Assembly (NCBI GenBank): GCA_021802745.1
Contig: JAJZRK010000033.1
Coordinates: 1 to 19,927, forward strand
Length of the DNA stretch: 19,927 bases
From: a bacterium
GTDB taxonomy: Bacteria; Gemmatimonadota; Gemmatimonadetes; Gemmatimonadales; Gemmatimonadaceae
Direction of reading: 5' to 3'
Shown here: piece by piece, positions 8,315-15,640 of the stretch
Numbering within the stretch: the stretch's first letter is position 1
How the letters are laid out: every line of letters starts with the position of its first letter
Notes under the pieces: model-generated
Seen by the model: only the letters and a program-made list of their open reading frames with translations
Told to the model about the DNA's origin: nothing
Database searches by the model: none
Position numbers and translations under genes: made by a program

Positions 8315-9178
8315 TCACAGACTGGCGAAGCTGACGAGCGCGATGTCATCCTTGGCGAGGCGCTCCCGCACCGTCGCTGAGGTCAATGCCCATCGCTCGC
8401 GTTCTCGCGGCCACGTGTAACCGTCGATGACCCGGAGCGCTCCATCGACATAGCCGGGGTGGACCATGATCTCCGTGCTGCCGTCGGGCAATCGGTCGAG
8501 TGCCGTCTGAAAGCGCTCAAGAAAATGAGCTCCACCCTGCAGGGAGATTCCCATGAAGTTGTCCGGCGCCCGCGTGGACGGCATCCCCGCCGACGTGGCC
8601 CGCCACGACCAGCCGACGAGCGCGCGGTGCATCCAGGAGGATGCGTGGTCCGTGATCCAGCGACCTGACTCGACCGGTCGCCGCAGCGGCAGCCGCTCGC
8701 GTGCCGCCACGTTCGCCACGGCCCGGCGCACTCCCGGCAGGCAGTGCGTATGTCGATGAGAATCAATGTGGGTAACCGAAATCCCCGTCTTTCGTATGGC
8801 GGCGATCTGGGATTCACACTCACCCTCGACCTCGTCACCGGAAAGCCAGCCGGCGAGGGCTCGGCGCACCAGCGCGCCTAGCGGCAGAAACTCCCCGGTT
8901 CGCCGATCGGTGAGCGTGCGGGCAGCGGTGAGAGGCCGCCCAACGAGGATGTTGAAGTGAAGGCCAATGCCGAGCGACGCGGCCGCACGGCCTTTTGCGA
9001 CCGCATCGTCCCATCCCGGACATCCCACCATCATTGATGTGGATGTGACAGTTCCAACAGCATGAGCTTCGAGAATCCCCGCTGTCACGCCGGGTGACAG
9101 GCCAAAATCATCGGCATTGATGACCACGCGCCTCGCCTCGGGCTTCGTCGACGTCCGCTCCCGATCGCCGGTCGTCAT
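8315..9178 (-). CDS. YdjC/ChbG (HpnK/NaxD)-type carbohydrate deacetylase
   Basis: The 287-residue product belongs to the YdjC-like family of metal-dependent carbohydrate deacetylases, which remove acetyl groups from N-acetyl sugars. The family signature is clear: VINADDFGLSPGV with D23-D24 near the N terminus, GLHFNI with H74, HIDSHRHTH with H137, D139, H141 and H143, and a C-terminal MVHPGYVD. Residues D24, H74 and H141 would bind the metal by family analogy. The ATG at 9178 is chosen because it overlaps the stop of the upstream GT2 gene (ATGA) and puts the ADDFG motif near the N terminus. The open frame continues to 9559 only as a shadow of GT2. It is the last gene of the cluster that starts with a sigma factor. 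Coupling to a polyprenyl-phosphate sugar transferase suggests a lipid-linked N-acetylhexosamine as substrate, as for NaxD of Francisella. That substrate is inference. Confidence 0.9.
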   Translation of the reverse strand: MTTGDRERTSTKPEARRVVINADDFGLSPGVTAGILEAHAVGTVTSTSMMVGCPGWDDAVAKGRAAASLGIGLHFNILVGRPLTAARTLTDRRTGEFLPLGALVRRALAGWLSGDEVEGECESQIAAIRKTGISVTHIDSHRHTHCLPGVRRAVANVAARERLPLRRPVESGRWITDHASSWMHRALVGWSWRATSAGMPSTRAPDNFMGISLQGGAHFLERFQTALDRLPDGSTEIMVHPGYVDGALRVIDGYTWPRERERWALTSATVRERLAKDDIALVSFASL

Positions 9179-9945
9179 TCGTACGCGCCCCTCCAGCGGC
9201 GGAATCGGATCGTCAGCAACTCGACCGCCATGGCCAAGGCCGACTGAATGAACCGCACCGTCGTCGGCTCGTCGTCGTAGCGAAAGTGCACCGCCGTCTG
9301 CCGCAGACGGAACCCGTGGCGCTGCGCGATGACGAGAGCCTCGACGTCGAAGCCGAAACGGGGAATCGTGAGCCGTTGAAACACCACTTCGGCAGCCCGA
9401 GCGGAAAAGCCCTTCAGCCCCGCCTGCGTGTCGAGGACGTCGCGGAGCAACACGAAGCGCACGAGCGCATTGAACACCCGGCTCATCACGTGTCGCGTGT
9501 ACAGGTAATGGAACACCTGCGGGCTCATCTCGTAGCGGGAGTCCGGCAGCACACGGCACGCGATTGCCACATCGGCCCCACCTTCCAGGTCGTGGAGGAT
9601 CTTGGTGACCTCGATCGGCGAATAGGCGAGATCCGCATCGGTGAACACGCGCTGCCGGCCCCTCGCGCGGAGCATGCCCCGCGCGACAGTCACGCCCTTG
9701 CCGCAGTTCACCTCGTTGCGCAGAAGCGTCACATTCTCATGCGACGCGGTGTACGCCTGCAGGATGGAAGTGGTCGGTTCATCGGAACAATCATCCACAA
9801 GAATGAGCTCCGAGGCGTACGGCTGTTCGGCGAGAAATTCCGTTAGCCGCGCGAGGCTGTCGGGCAGTCGAGCGGCCCCGTTGTACACAGGTACGACGAG
9901 CGAGAGGTAGGGCGAGGACTCCCGCGGGCCGGAGAACTCGATCAT
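9175..9945 (-). CDS. GT2 polyprenyl-phosphate glycosyltransferase (DPM1/ALG5-like)
   Basis: This 256-residue protein is a family 2 glycosyltransferase of the dolichyl/polyprenyl-phosphate sugar synthase type. It makes a polyprenyl-phosphate monosaccharide at the cytoplasmic membrane face. Seen motifs are LVVPVYNG (16-23), ILVDDCSDE with D51-D52, NCGKGVTVARG (80-90), the metal-binding D103-A-D105 in VFTDADLAYSP, LDTQAGLKGF (171-180) and GFDVEALV (198-205). QAGLKGF and GFDVE are characteristic of the ALG5/DPM branch. There is no obvious C-terminal membrane helix pair, unlike ArnC and GtrB. The ATG at 9945 overlaps the stop of the GT87 gene, and its own stop overlaps the deacetylase start, so all three are translationally coupled. 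The longer open frame to 10116 would overlap GT87 heavily and is rejected. It likely supplies the lipid-linked sugar used by the neighbours. Confidence 0.92.
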   Translation of the reverse strand: MIEFSGPRESSPYLSLVVPVYNGAARLPDSLARLTEFLAEQPYASELILVDDCSDEPTTSILQAYTASHENVTLLRNEVNCGKGVTVARGMLRARGRQRVFTDADLAYSPIEVTKILHDLEGGADVAIACRVLPDSRYEMSPQVFHYLYTRHVMSRVFNALVRFVLLRDVLDTQAGLKGFSARAAEVVFQRLTIPRFGFDVEALVIAQRHGFRLRQTAVHFRYDDEPTTVRFIQSALAMAVELLTIRFRRWRGAYE

Positions 9946-11150
9946 GCGGTCAGCCGGGGCCGCAGGAACCGGCGAGTGCCCAGCAGCGTGACGAGCCAGG
10001 CATCGAACCCACCACCCCTCTCCCGTTCGTCGTCGCGCGCACCGCCGCGATGCAGATCGACCTGCATGGTCAGCCACACCAGCAGATAGGGAACCGTATC
10101 GAGCCCGCTGATGCACAGCAGCAGCAGGACGGTGCGCCAGAGCGTCCGGGGCTCCGTGAGGTACCAGGCCGCAAGCCCGACGCTGGCGATCACGAAGGAC
10201 TGGTGTTCCGCCTGGTGATTAAAGAGCACCACGAAGACGAGCAGGGAGCCGAGAAAGCGCCGGCGGAAGGTGGGCTGCCCCCAGCGCTGCCGACGCCGGG
10301 CCAGTGGCAGGACGAGCAGGATCGCGCCGCCGAGTTGCAGCGGCCAGTTGGGGACGTTGGCCCCCACGAGCCCACGGGCGAGGCTCATCACGGATCTGCC
10401 GAACGTGAGGTCGCGGGCGTCGGAGCTCAGCATGGCTCCCCAGGCGACGTACTGCGCGACCAGTTCGTGCGGCGAGATGACCAGGAGCGGGAGCGCGACG
10501 AGCACCGCCATCGAGAGCAGGAACAGGCCCGCAAAACGCACGGGCCGCGGATGCAGTGCGGCGAAGGCCACGCCGCCAAGGGGAAACAGCTTGACCAGCG
10601 TGCCCGCGGCGATCGCCACCGCACCGCGAAGCCGACGGCCGCCCTCCAGTGCCGTGAACGACAGGACGAGCACGCCGGCCATCAGCGCGTTGCTCGAGGA
10701 GCTTTGCACGGCGCTCAGCGCCGCCGGGGCGGCAATCAGCAGTGCCCAGGTGGACCGCGGGCGCGGAAGGAGCTGTTCTACCGCGAGCACGAGCGCTGCG
10801 GCGTTCAGCGCATTCCACAGCAGCAAGCCCCACGGCAACGCCGGCAGGGCGAACGGGCCGAAGAGCAGCGCCGCCGTTGGGCTGTACTTGAAGAGATCCG
10901 CCGCGCCGGTTCCCTGTTCCGTTGGATACGCCAAGTAGAGGTTCTGCCCGTGCATCAGATGGAAGAAGGACTGGCGAAAGATCGGGAAGGTGGTGTGCGC
11001 GTGATCCAGGACCCCGCGCTGGAGCGTCGAGACAAGTACGATGCCGACGTAGACGGCAATCATCCAGCAGCGCGGCGCCAACGCCATCCGTGCAAGGCGA
11101 TGATAGCGGAAGCGACGCGCTCTGCTCGGCGCGCCGAGCAGAGCGTCCAT
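9942..11150 (-). CDS. GT87 (DUF2029) polytopic membrane glycosyltransferase
   Basis: The product, 402 residues from the ATG at 11150, is a very hydrophobic GT-C fold protein with around ten or more membrane helices. It resembles the GT87/DUF2029 family, which includes mycobacterial mannosyltransferases that use polyprenyl-phosphate sugars on the outer face of the inner membrane. Family-like features are TFPIFRQSFFHLMHGQNLYLAYP in the first outer loop, KYSPTAALLFGPFALPALPWG followed by a helix, and GTLVKLFPLGGVAF. The start is uncertain. The ATG at 11243 would overlap the upstream lipoprotein gene by 41 bases, the ATG at 11150 leaves a 52-base gap, and the one at 11087 begins just before the first helix (MALAPRCWMIAVYVG) and leaves a 28-bp palindrome outside the gene. 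It is coupled by ATGA to the GT2 gene, which would supply its donor substrate. The acceptor is unknown. Confidence 0.82.
   Translation of the reverse strand: MDALLGAPSRARRFRYHRLARMALAPRCWMIAVYVGIVLVSTLQRGVLDHAHTTFPIFRQSFFHLMHGQNLYLAYPTEQGTGAADLFKYSPTAALLFGPFALPALPWGLLLWNALNAAALVLAVEQLLPRPRSTWALLIAAPAALSAVQSSSSNALMAGVLVLSFTALEGGRRLRGAVAIAAGTLVKLFPLGGVAFAALHPRPVRFAGLFLLSMAVLVALPLLVISPHELVAQYVAWGAMLSSDARDLTFGRSVMSLARGLVGANVPNWPLQLGGAILLVLPLARRRQRWGQPTFRRRFLGSLLVFVVLFNHQAEHQSFVIASVGLAAWYLTEPRTLWRTVLLLLCISGLDTVPYLLVWLTMQVDLHRGGARDDERERGGGFDAWLVTLLGTRRFLRPRLTA
11118..11145. repeat. 28-bp perfect palindrome near GT87 start
   Basis: The half-site CGCTCTGCTCGGCG (11118-11131) is followed without a spacer by its exact reverse complement (11132-11145). 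It lies 58 bases after the lipoprotein stop codon and either covers codons 2-11 of GT87 (start 11150) or lies just upstream of it (start 11087). As RNA it would form a very stable hairpin, either attenuating the operon or protecting a processed end. As DNA it could be a dimeric operator. Confidence 0.7.
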
Positions 11151-11202
11151 CGTCACGCGAGGACGCGAACGGACATCGCGCCGATGCGTCACTGGCCGCG
11201 CA

Positions 11203-11895
11203 TCAGCGACTGCGCTCCGGCACGTCCGCCTCAGGCGCGGCAAACGCCCGACGAGCGTTCGCGACGATCTCGGCGCGCTGCACGGGATCGGCCGGATCGA
11301 GCGTCGTCCCGGTCGCGCCGACGAACCACGTCGCCACAGGCAGCGTAATCGTGACCTCGACCCTCTCGCTACCCGAGGACGTCACGTCGACCGGCTGGGC
11401 GAGCGTTTCGCGAAAACTGCCCTCGATGGGCAACGCGAGCCGGAACGCGGTACCACGCACGCGACCGACGATCTGGATACTGGCATCGGCCGGCCAGTCT
11501 GGCGTGACCGCGAGAAGACTGGTCGGCGGCCGGCCGACCTGGATCTCAACCTGGCTGTAGCGGCTTGGCGTAACTTCCTCGGTCAGGATAGGAACAGGCC
11601 CCGTGCTCATGGCGACCGTGATGAGCGTCGGAGCAGGCGACGCCGACTGCCCGCCCTGGCAGTCTACACAGCCGAACTGCTCGGCCCCACCGAGCGCCGC
11701 GCCGACGACGACCAGGCGAATCGAGTCAATGCCGAGCGCACCGGCATTTTGCGACACGCTCGCCTGCGGTGCCGTCGCGAGCCGAAACTGGACGGGTCGT
11801 GTGGGGTGCGGTGCGGTGCCCTGGTCACATGCCGTCACGGCGGCGGACAGGAACAGCAATGCGAGGGATGAGTATCGTGCGACGACCGTCTTCAT
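11203..11895 (-). CDS. Lipoprotein of unknown function in sigma/anti-sigma operon
   Basis: The 230-residue protein has a type II signal peptide: a basic start MKTVVAR, a hydrophobic core, and a lipobox AVTAC with C23 as the lipidated residue. The mature part contains repeated beta-like strands (VQFRLATAP, IDSIRLVVVGAAL, YSQVEIQVG, IQIVGRVRGTAFRLALPIEG, SERVEVTITLPVATWFVG). It resembles in layout the DUF4382-type secreted domains that start with an IRLVV strand, but I am not sure of that family. A CVDC pair (C76, C79) could form a disulphide or bind metal. It begins inside the anti-sigma stop codon (ATGA) and has a strong Shine-Dalgarno sequence, so it may be produced at higher level than its upstream neighbour. 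It could be a periplasmic or outer-membrane sensor or target for the envelope pathway encoded downstream; that is inference. Confidence 0.75.
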   Translation of the reverse strand: MKTVVARYSSLALLFLSAAVTACDQGTAPHPTRPVQFRLATAPQASVSQNAGALGIDSIRLVVVGAALGGAEQFGCVDCQGGQSASPAPTLITVAMSTGPVPILTEEVTPSRYSQVEIQVGRPPTSLLAVTPDWPADASIQIVGRVRGTAFRLALPIEGSFRETLAQPVDVTSSGSERVEVTITLPVATWFVGATGTTLDPADPVQRAEIVANARRAFAAPEADVPERSR

Positions 11896-12671
11896 GGAAT
11901 TCTCCTTGTGGTGTCACGAGACATGGCAATGGTGCGTGGGACGTCCGACAGCGCGCCGTCGCTCGAGCGCGCCCGCCCGTTCCGGATCTCGATCAGTGGG
12001 CGAGCGCCGACCCGAAGCACGAGCCGCGGCAGGCTTCGAGGCACCGTGACCTCGTAGCGGGTGGCTGGGAGGTGATTGTCGACGACGATCCGGGCCTCGC
12101 CGACGCGAAACCCGACGCGCCCGCCGAGCGCCTTGACCCTGACGGTCCCGGTATCCGCAAGCACGAGTCGGATGTCCCCGGCCGGTTGGTCCTCGGCGAA
12201 TACGACCTCAGCGTCGACCGCGGGCCCGAGCGCCACGCCACTCACGCGCGCGGCTGCGGCCGGCTCCGGCGGCGGCTGCGGCGGCGGCGGCGGTTCCGGC
12301 GGCGCGGCGACGACGCGCACGGTGGGAGCCGCAGGCTTTCCTTCGAGGAACCATCGCCGCAGCGGAGAACCCGGGAGCGCTACTGCAACGGCGCTCACCA
12401 CGAAGAACGCGAGGCCCGCCGCGACCCAGTGTCGCCACCCGGTGGCGGGTGCGCGCCCCCGGAGCGGCGCGACCGGGACGACGACACGCGCATCATCGCG
12501 GTGATCGAGGAATCCGAGGAGCGCGGCGACAGCAACGTCATCGCGCCGCAGGGCCTCGAGTCGGCGCGCACACACGGCACAACCCGACGTGTGCCTCTCT
12601 ACGGCGGCGGAGTCGTCCGGCGCCAGCTCGCGGTGGCACAGGGCCAAGAGTACGGCGTCAGCGGGATGCAT
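11892..12671 (-). CDS. Zinc-finger (zf-HC2) membrane anti-sigma factor with C-terminal periplasmic domain
   Basis: This 259-residue protein is the likely anti-sigma factor of the ECF sigma gene just upstream. The N-terminal cytoplasmic domain has the anti-sigma zinc-finger motif H27-x3-C31-x2-C34 (HTSGCAVC). One membrane helix follows at about residues 82-100 (WVAAGLAFFVVSAVAVAL), then a proline-rich linker at about 124-137 (PPEPPPPPQPPPEP) and a periplasmic beta-rich domain of about 120 residues (for example VRVKALGGRVGFRVGEARI). The ATG at 12671 is chosen because it places the zinc finger at the usual position and overlaps the sigma gene by 14 bases, a typical sigma/anti-sigma junction; a start at 12698 would only add nine residues. 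Release of the sigma factor would normally follow a conformational or proteolytic signal through the helix. The large periplasmic domain suggests it senses the envelope directly. Confidence 0.88.
   Translation of the reverse strand: MHPADAVLLALCHRELAPDDSAAVERHTSGCAVCARRLEALRRDDVAVAALLGFLDHRDDARVVVPVAPLRGRAPATGWRHWVAAGLAFFVVSAVAVALPGSPLRRWFLEGKPAAPTVRVVAAPPEPPPPPQPPPEPAAAARVSGVALGPAVDAEVVFAEDQPAGDIRLVLADTGTVRVKALGGRVGFRVGEARIVVDNHLPATRYEVTVPRSLPRLVLRVGARPLIEIRNGRARSSDGALSDVPRTIAMSRDTTRRIP
11902..11907 (-). promoter_or_regulatory. Strong Shine-Dalgarno of the lipoprotein gene
   Basis: AAGGAG on the minus strand lies 6 bases before the lipoprotein ATG and within the end of the anti-sigma gene. 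Most genes in this window lack a clear ribosome binding site, so this one stands out. It fixes the start at 11895 and suggests independent reinitiation. Confidence 0.75.
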
Positions 12672-13179
12672 CGAGTATCGACTCCTCCGAGACCACACGG
12701 CGAAAGGCCGCGGTGGCGCGAATCAGGTACGTGCCGACGCTGCCAACCGGGACTGCCGTAGCGTGGGCAATCTCCGCGTAGCTATACCCACTGTGCTTGA
12801 GCAGAAGAATCTGCCGGTCGCGCTGGGGAAGGCGCTCAAGCGCCGCCCGAACCGCGGTACGGCGCTCTTCTGCGACGAGGTCGTCTCCCGCGGAGTTGGG
12901 AGACGTGGGACCCGGCACGCTGCTCGTCCACGTCGTGAGGAGGCGGAGCCGGCCGCGCATGTTGCGCTGCTGGTCGCGGATGAGGTTGTGGGCGACAGAA
13001 ATGAGCCATGCATTTGGATCGTCCGGCATCTGACCGCGTTCGCGTAACCGCACGAAGGCGTTCTGCGCCACGTCGGCGGCGTCGTCCGGATCGCCCGTCA
13101 AGCGATCGAGATACATCCGCAGCGCCTGATAGCGCGCCGTGAAGAGACGGGTGAAGGCCGCATCAAACTCATCAGTCAT
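12658..13179 (-). CDS. ECF-type RNA polymerase sigma factor
   Basis: The 173-residue protein has the two-domain layout of extracytoplasmic-function sigma factors. Region 2 spans about residues 13-77 (YQALRMYLDRLTGDPDDAADVAQNAFVRL, then NAWLISVAHNLIRDQQR, matching the conserved region 2 core and -10 recognition helices). Region 4 spans about 111-162, with LERLPQRDRQILLLKHSGYSYAEIA and the helix-turn-helix VPVGSVGTYLIRA that reads the -35 element. The ATG at 13179 gives the standard length; the open frame continues to 13533 only as a shadow of the receptor gene. It overlaps the anti-sigma gene and heads a run of six close genes on this strand. By family habit it should transcribe its own operon, but I could not point with confidence to a matching promoter upstream. 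Confidence 0.93.
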   Translation of the reverse strand: MTDEFDAAFTRLFTARYQALRMYLDRLTGDPDDAADVAQNAFVRLRERGQMPDDPNAWLISVAHNLIRDQQRNMRGRLRLLTTWTSSVPGPTSPNSAGDDLVAEERRTAVRAALERLPQRDRQILLLKHSGYSYAEIAHATAVPVGSVGTYLIRATAAFRRVVSEESILDASR

Positions 13180-13333
13180 CACGGCGGCTGGCTCAGCGGG
13201 TTTCTCCAGTGCGCGACCGGTCCTGCCCCATGACGGGCGCGCGAGGGCAAAGTGTTGCGGAGTCGTCACAACCAAGGAACGCACGACGCGAGGGATCTGT
13301 GACAGCGACGGCTGTCGGCGGCCCGGCGTCAGG
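13180..13333. other. Gap between receptor and sigma factor genes, with small hairpin
   Basis: This 154-base gap should hold the promoter of the sigma operon and the end of the receptor transcript. GACAGC (13301-13306) and GCTGTC (13311-13316) can form a 6-bp stem with a 4-base loop, with no T-run after it on the minus strand. TTGTGACGACTCCGCAAC on the minus strand (13272-13255) has a -35-like TTGTGA, but no clear -10 box. Confidence 0.35.
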
Positions 13334-15640
13334 TTAGAACTGCCAGGCCAGGCTGGCGACGATGGCCCGGCGCGCGGCGAGCAATAGCCGCGGTCCAGTC
13401 CCGGACCCCACATACCCGAGCGCCTGCCGACCATTGAGAACGTTCCGAACCGCCACGGCGGCGCTGACGGAACGTGGTGCGTCACCTCTGCCGAAGTGCC
13501 ACACATGGCGCACGCCAAGGTCCAGCTTCGCATACGCCGGCAACCTCAGCGGGTTGACCCGGCCACCGACGTTGACGGCGTCACCGCTCAGTTCACCCGG
13601 TTGCGCGCTCGAGCCGGCTTCCCAGTCGAAACCGCGCTGAGTGACCGAGGACGGCGAGCCGATGCCGGACCGGAACTCGCCCTGCAGTTGCGTCGCGGAC
13701 CGCCAACGATAACGCACGATCACAAGCCCGGACCGTCCAGCGGCGAAACGCGGCGCGTACCGCGCCGAATCCGTCGCGCGCACGATCCCGTCGGAGACGA
13801 AACCGATCGACAGGTTGCACCGCCCTCGTTCCATGGCAAGTCTCGCGGCAAGCCCGTGCACGCGCCCGGTGCCCGGCTGGAATCGGTCGGTCGCGAATGG
13901 CTGGGTGGAGACGGGCGCGACCAGGATGATGCCGCGCTGTCGACCGACGTACCCTGCTGCCTCGATCGATACTCCCGCGGCCGGACGAACGCCGACCGAG
14001 AGCGATCCCTGCACGCCCGCCGCGACAGGCACGACGCCATTGGCCACGGGCAGTTCAAAACCGATGGCCGCGCTGAGCACCGACTCCTCATTGCGCAGCG
14101 ACTGCACCGTTTGCGTGCTGCGGCCGGCGCTCGCCCGTACGCTGAGCCACGGGCGCGGGCGGATGCCAAGTTGCAGACGCGGCTCCAGTCCCAACCAACG
14201 CCCATCGCTCCAAGCCGAGCGCAGACCGACCTCATACGTCATGGTCTCGGCGACGCGTCCTTCGAAGTCCGCGAAGGTCGCCACATTATCCGGTGTTCCC
14301 TCCAAGATGGTCGACGGCAGCGCCGGGGAAACCGCCGTCAGGACACTCTGATTCCAGACCGCATACCGCGTGCTCGCCCGCATCACGCTCATGCCGCCGC
14401 GGGCCGATCCACGCGGACGGCGCCACACAGCCGTCGCGCCGATGCCTTGCTCGGCGAAGCGACTCCTGGCTCTGAAGAGCGTGCTGTCCGACGACCACGC
14501 GAGGTCAACGCGCGACGTCGCCTGCCACGCCCGTGAACGCACCCACAATCGCGACGACAGCCGGTGACTCCAGCTGACACCGACGGTCCCGCCGCCCCAC
14601 TCGAACGCGTTGCTGCGAGCCGGCGGCGCCTCCGCAGGACCTCCAGCGGTACTCGCCTGTCCGGCCAGCCCGGCCGTGTCCGTGATCGCGTCGAATCCCA
14701 ACTGGTTTCCGCTCGCGAATGCCAGCCATCGGAGCGTGTCAGACGCTATGGGTATCATGGCGGCGCCGATGAGATCCATGAATCCGTTGTGCGGATCAGA
14801 CGCGGTGCCGCGACCCAGAGGACTTCCGTAGCTGCGGCGGCCTGCCACGAACATTCGGCGACCCGATGCACCCGTTGCGGTGACCATCTGCCGAACTTGT
14901 CCGGCCCCCACCAAGCCGCGAAAGCGCATGCCCGCTGGCTCGACCGCGGAGGTTTGAATCGCGATAGCGCTCGCCAGCCGGTCGCCGTAAGACGCCGGCG
15001 ATACTCCGACGTGAAAGTCAAGCCGCCCCACGGCATCGGGATTGATGGCACTGCCAACCTCGCCGAAATGCGTGCCACTGTAGACCGGGAATTCGTCGAC
15101 CAGCAGCAGGTTCTGGTCAGAGGCGCCCCCGCGCCCATGCACGGCAATCGGGGGCTCCCCCAGCGCGCCGACGCCGGGCACCGCCGCAAGCACGGCGTTC
15201 AGGTCGGCGCGTCCAGCGATTTCGCGCTGCTGCCAATCTCCCGTCATCACCGTGTGGTCGAGTGTGAGCGTCGAATCGAGCACGGGGTCCAAGAGATCAT
15301 CGCGTCCACGCGCGAACCCCTTGATTCGGACGGCCGGCAAGAACGACGGGTGCGCTATCAGCTCCACGTCAATTTGCAGCTCCCCGACGCCAGGCAAGAG
15401 CACCTCAACTTCACGGGCATAGTAACCCTTGGCCGCGACGCGCAGTCGCTGAAGCCCGGCCGCGACACTGGGAATGCGGTACGCACCCGCCGAGTCGGTC
15501 ACGGCAAGGAAGGGCATGCCGAGGATCGCAACCCGCGCCCCGGGAATCGGGGCTGCGCTGGCCGCGTCCCGCACAATGCCGCGGACCTCGGCGCTACGCG
15601 GGAACCCTGCGACCAGCAGGAGGAGCAGCGATGCGAGCAT
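13334..15640 (-). CDS. Divergent TonB-dependent receptor with CarboxypepD_reg-like domain
   Basis: The 768-residue protein has a short signal peptide (MLASLLLLLVAGFPRSA), then a carboxypeptidase-regulatory-like domain at about residues 18-95 (VRGIVRDAASAAPIPGARVAI, TDSAGAYRIPSV, LRVAAKGYYAREV). A TonB plug at about 140-230 follows (LNAVLAAVPGV, VHGRGGASDQNLLLVDEFPVY, ASYGDRLASAI), then a long barrel that ends in SLAWQF. The plug is recognisably homologous to that of the other receptor in this window (GG-x-S/T-DQNL, LPGV/VPGV, YGDRL/YGGRL) but much diverged, so it is a distant relative and not a recent copy. The ATG at 15640 is chosen for the signal peptide and because GAGGGG lies 8 bases upstream; the open frame reaching 16024 is not signal-like. 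It lacks the STN domain that FecA-type receptors use to signal to anti-sigma factors, even though it lies just upstream of a sigma/anti-sigma pair. No DUF4249 partner follows. The substrate is unknown. Confidence 0.88.
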   Translation of the reverse strand: MLASLLLLLVAGFPRSAEVRGIVRDAASAAPIPGARVAILGMPFLAVTDSAGAYRIPSVAAGLQRLRVAAKGYYAREVEVLLPGVGELQIDVELIAHPSFLPAVRIKGFARGRDDLLDPVLDSTLTLDHTVMTGDWQQREIAGRADLNAVLAAVPGVGALGEPPIAVHGRGGASDQNLLLVDEFPVYSGTHFGEVGSAINPDAVGRLDFHVGVSPASYGDRLASAIAIQTSAVEPAGMRFRGLVGAGQVRQMVTATGASGRRMFVAGRRSYGSPLGRGTASDPHNGFMDLIGAAMIPIASDTLRWLAFASGNQLGFDAITDTAGLAGQASTAGGPAEAPPARSNAFEWGGGTVGVSWSHRLSSRLWVRSRAWQATSRVDLAWSSDSTLFRARSRFAEQGIGATAVWRRPRGSARGGMSVMRASTRYAVWNQSVLTAVSPALPSTILEGTPDNVATFADFEGRVAETMTYEVGLRSAWSDGRWLGLEPRLQLGIRPRPWLSVRASAGRSTQTVQSLRNEESVLSAAIGFELPVANGVVPVAAGVQGSLSVGVRPAAGVSIEAAGYVGRQRGIILVAPVSTQPFATDRFQPGTGRVHGLAARLAMERGRCNLSIGFVSDGIVRATDSARYAPRFAAGRSGLVIVRYRWRSATQLQGEFRSGIGSPSSVTQRGFDWEAGSSAQPGELSGDAVNVGGRVNPLRLPAYAKLDLGVRHVWHFGRGDAPRSVSAAVAVRNVLNGRQALGYVGSGTGPRLLLAARRAIVASLAWQF

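Noticed and set aside
9179..9559. N-terminal extension of the deacetylase frame
   Set aside because: It runs antiphase inside the GT2 coding region on the same strand and has no family character; the ATGA overlap at 9178 is the natural start.
13276..13280. GGAAC as an ECF -35 element near the sigma gene
   Set aside because: It faces the plus strand, away from the sigma gene, and a five-base match is expected by chance.
13180..13533. N-terminal extension of the sigma factor frame
   Set aside because: It overlaps the end of the TonB receptor gene and is not sigma-like; standard length is reached from 13179.
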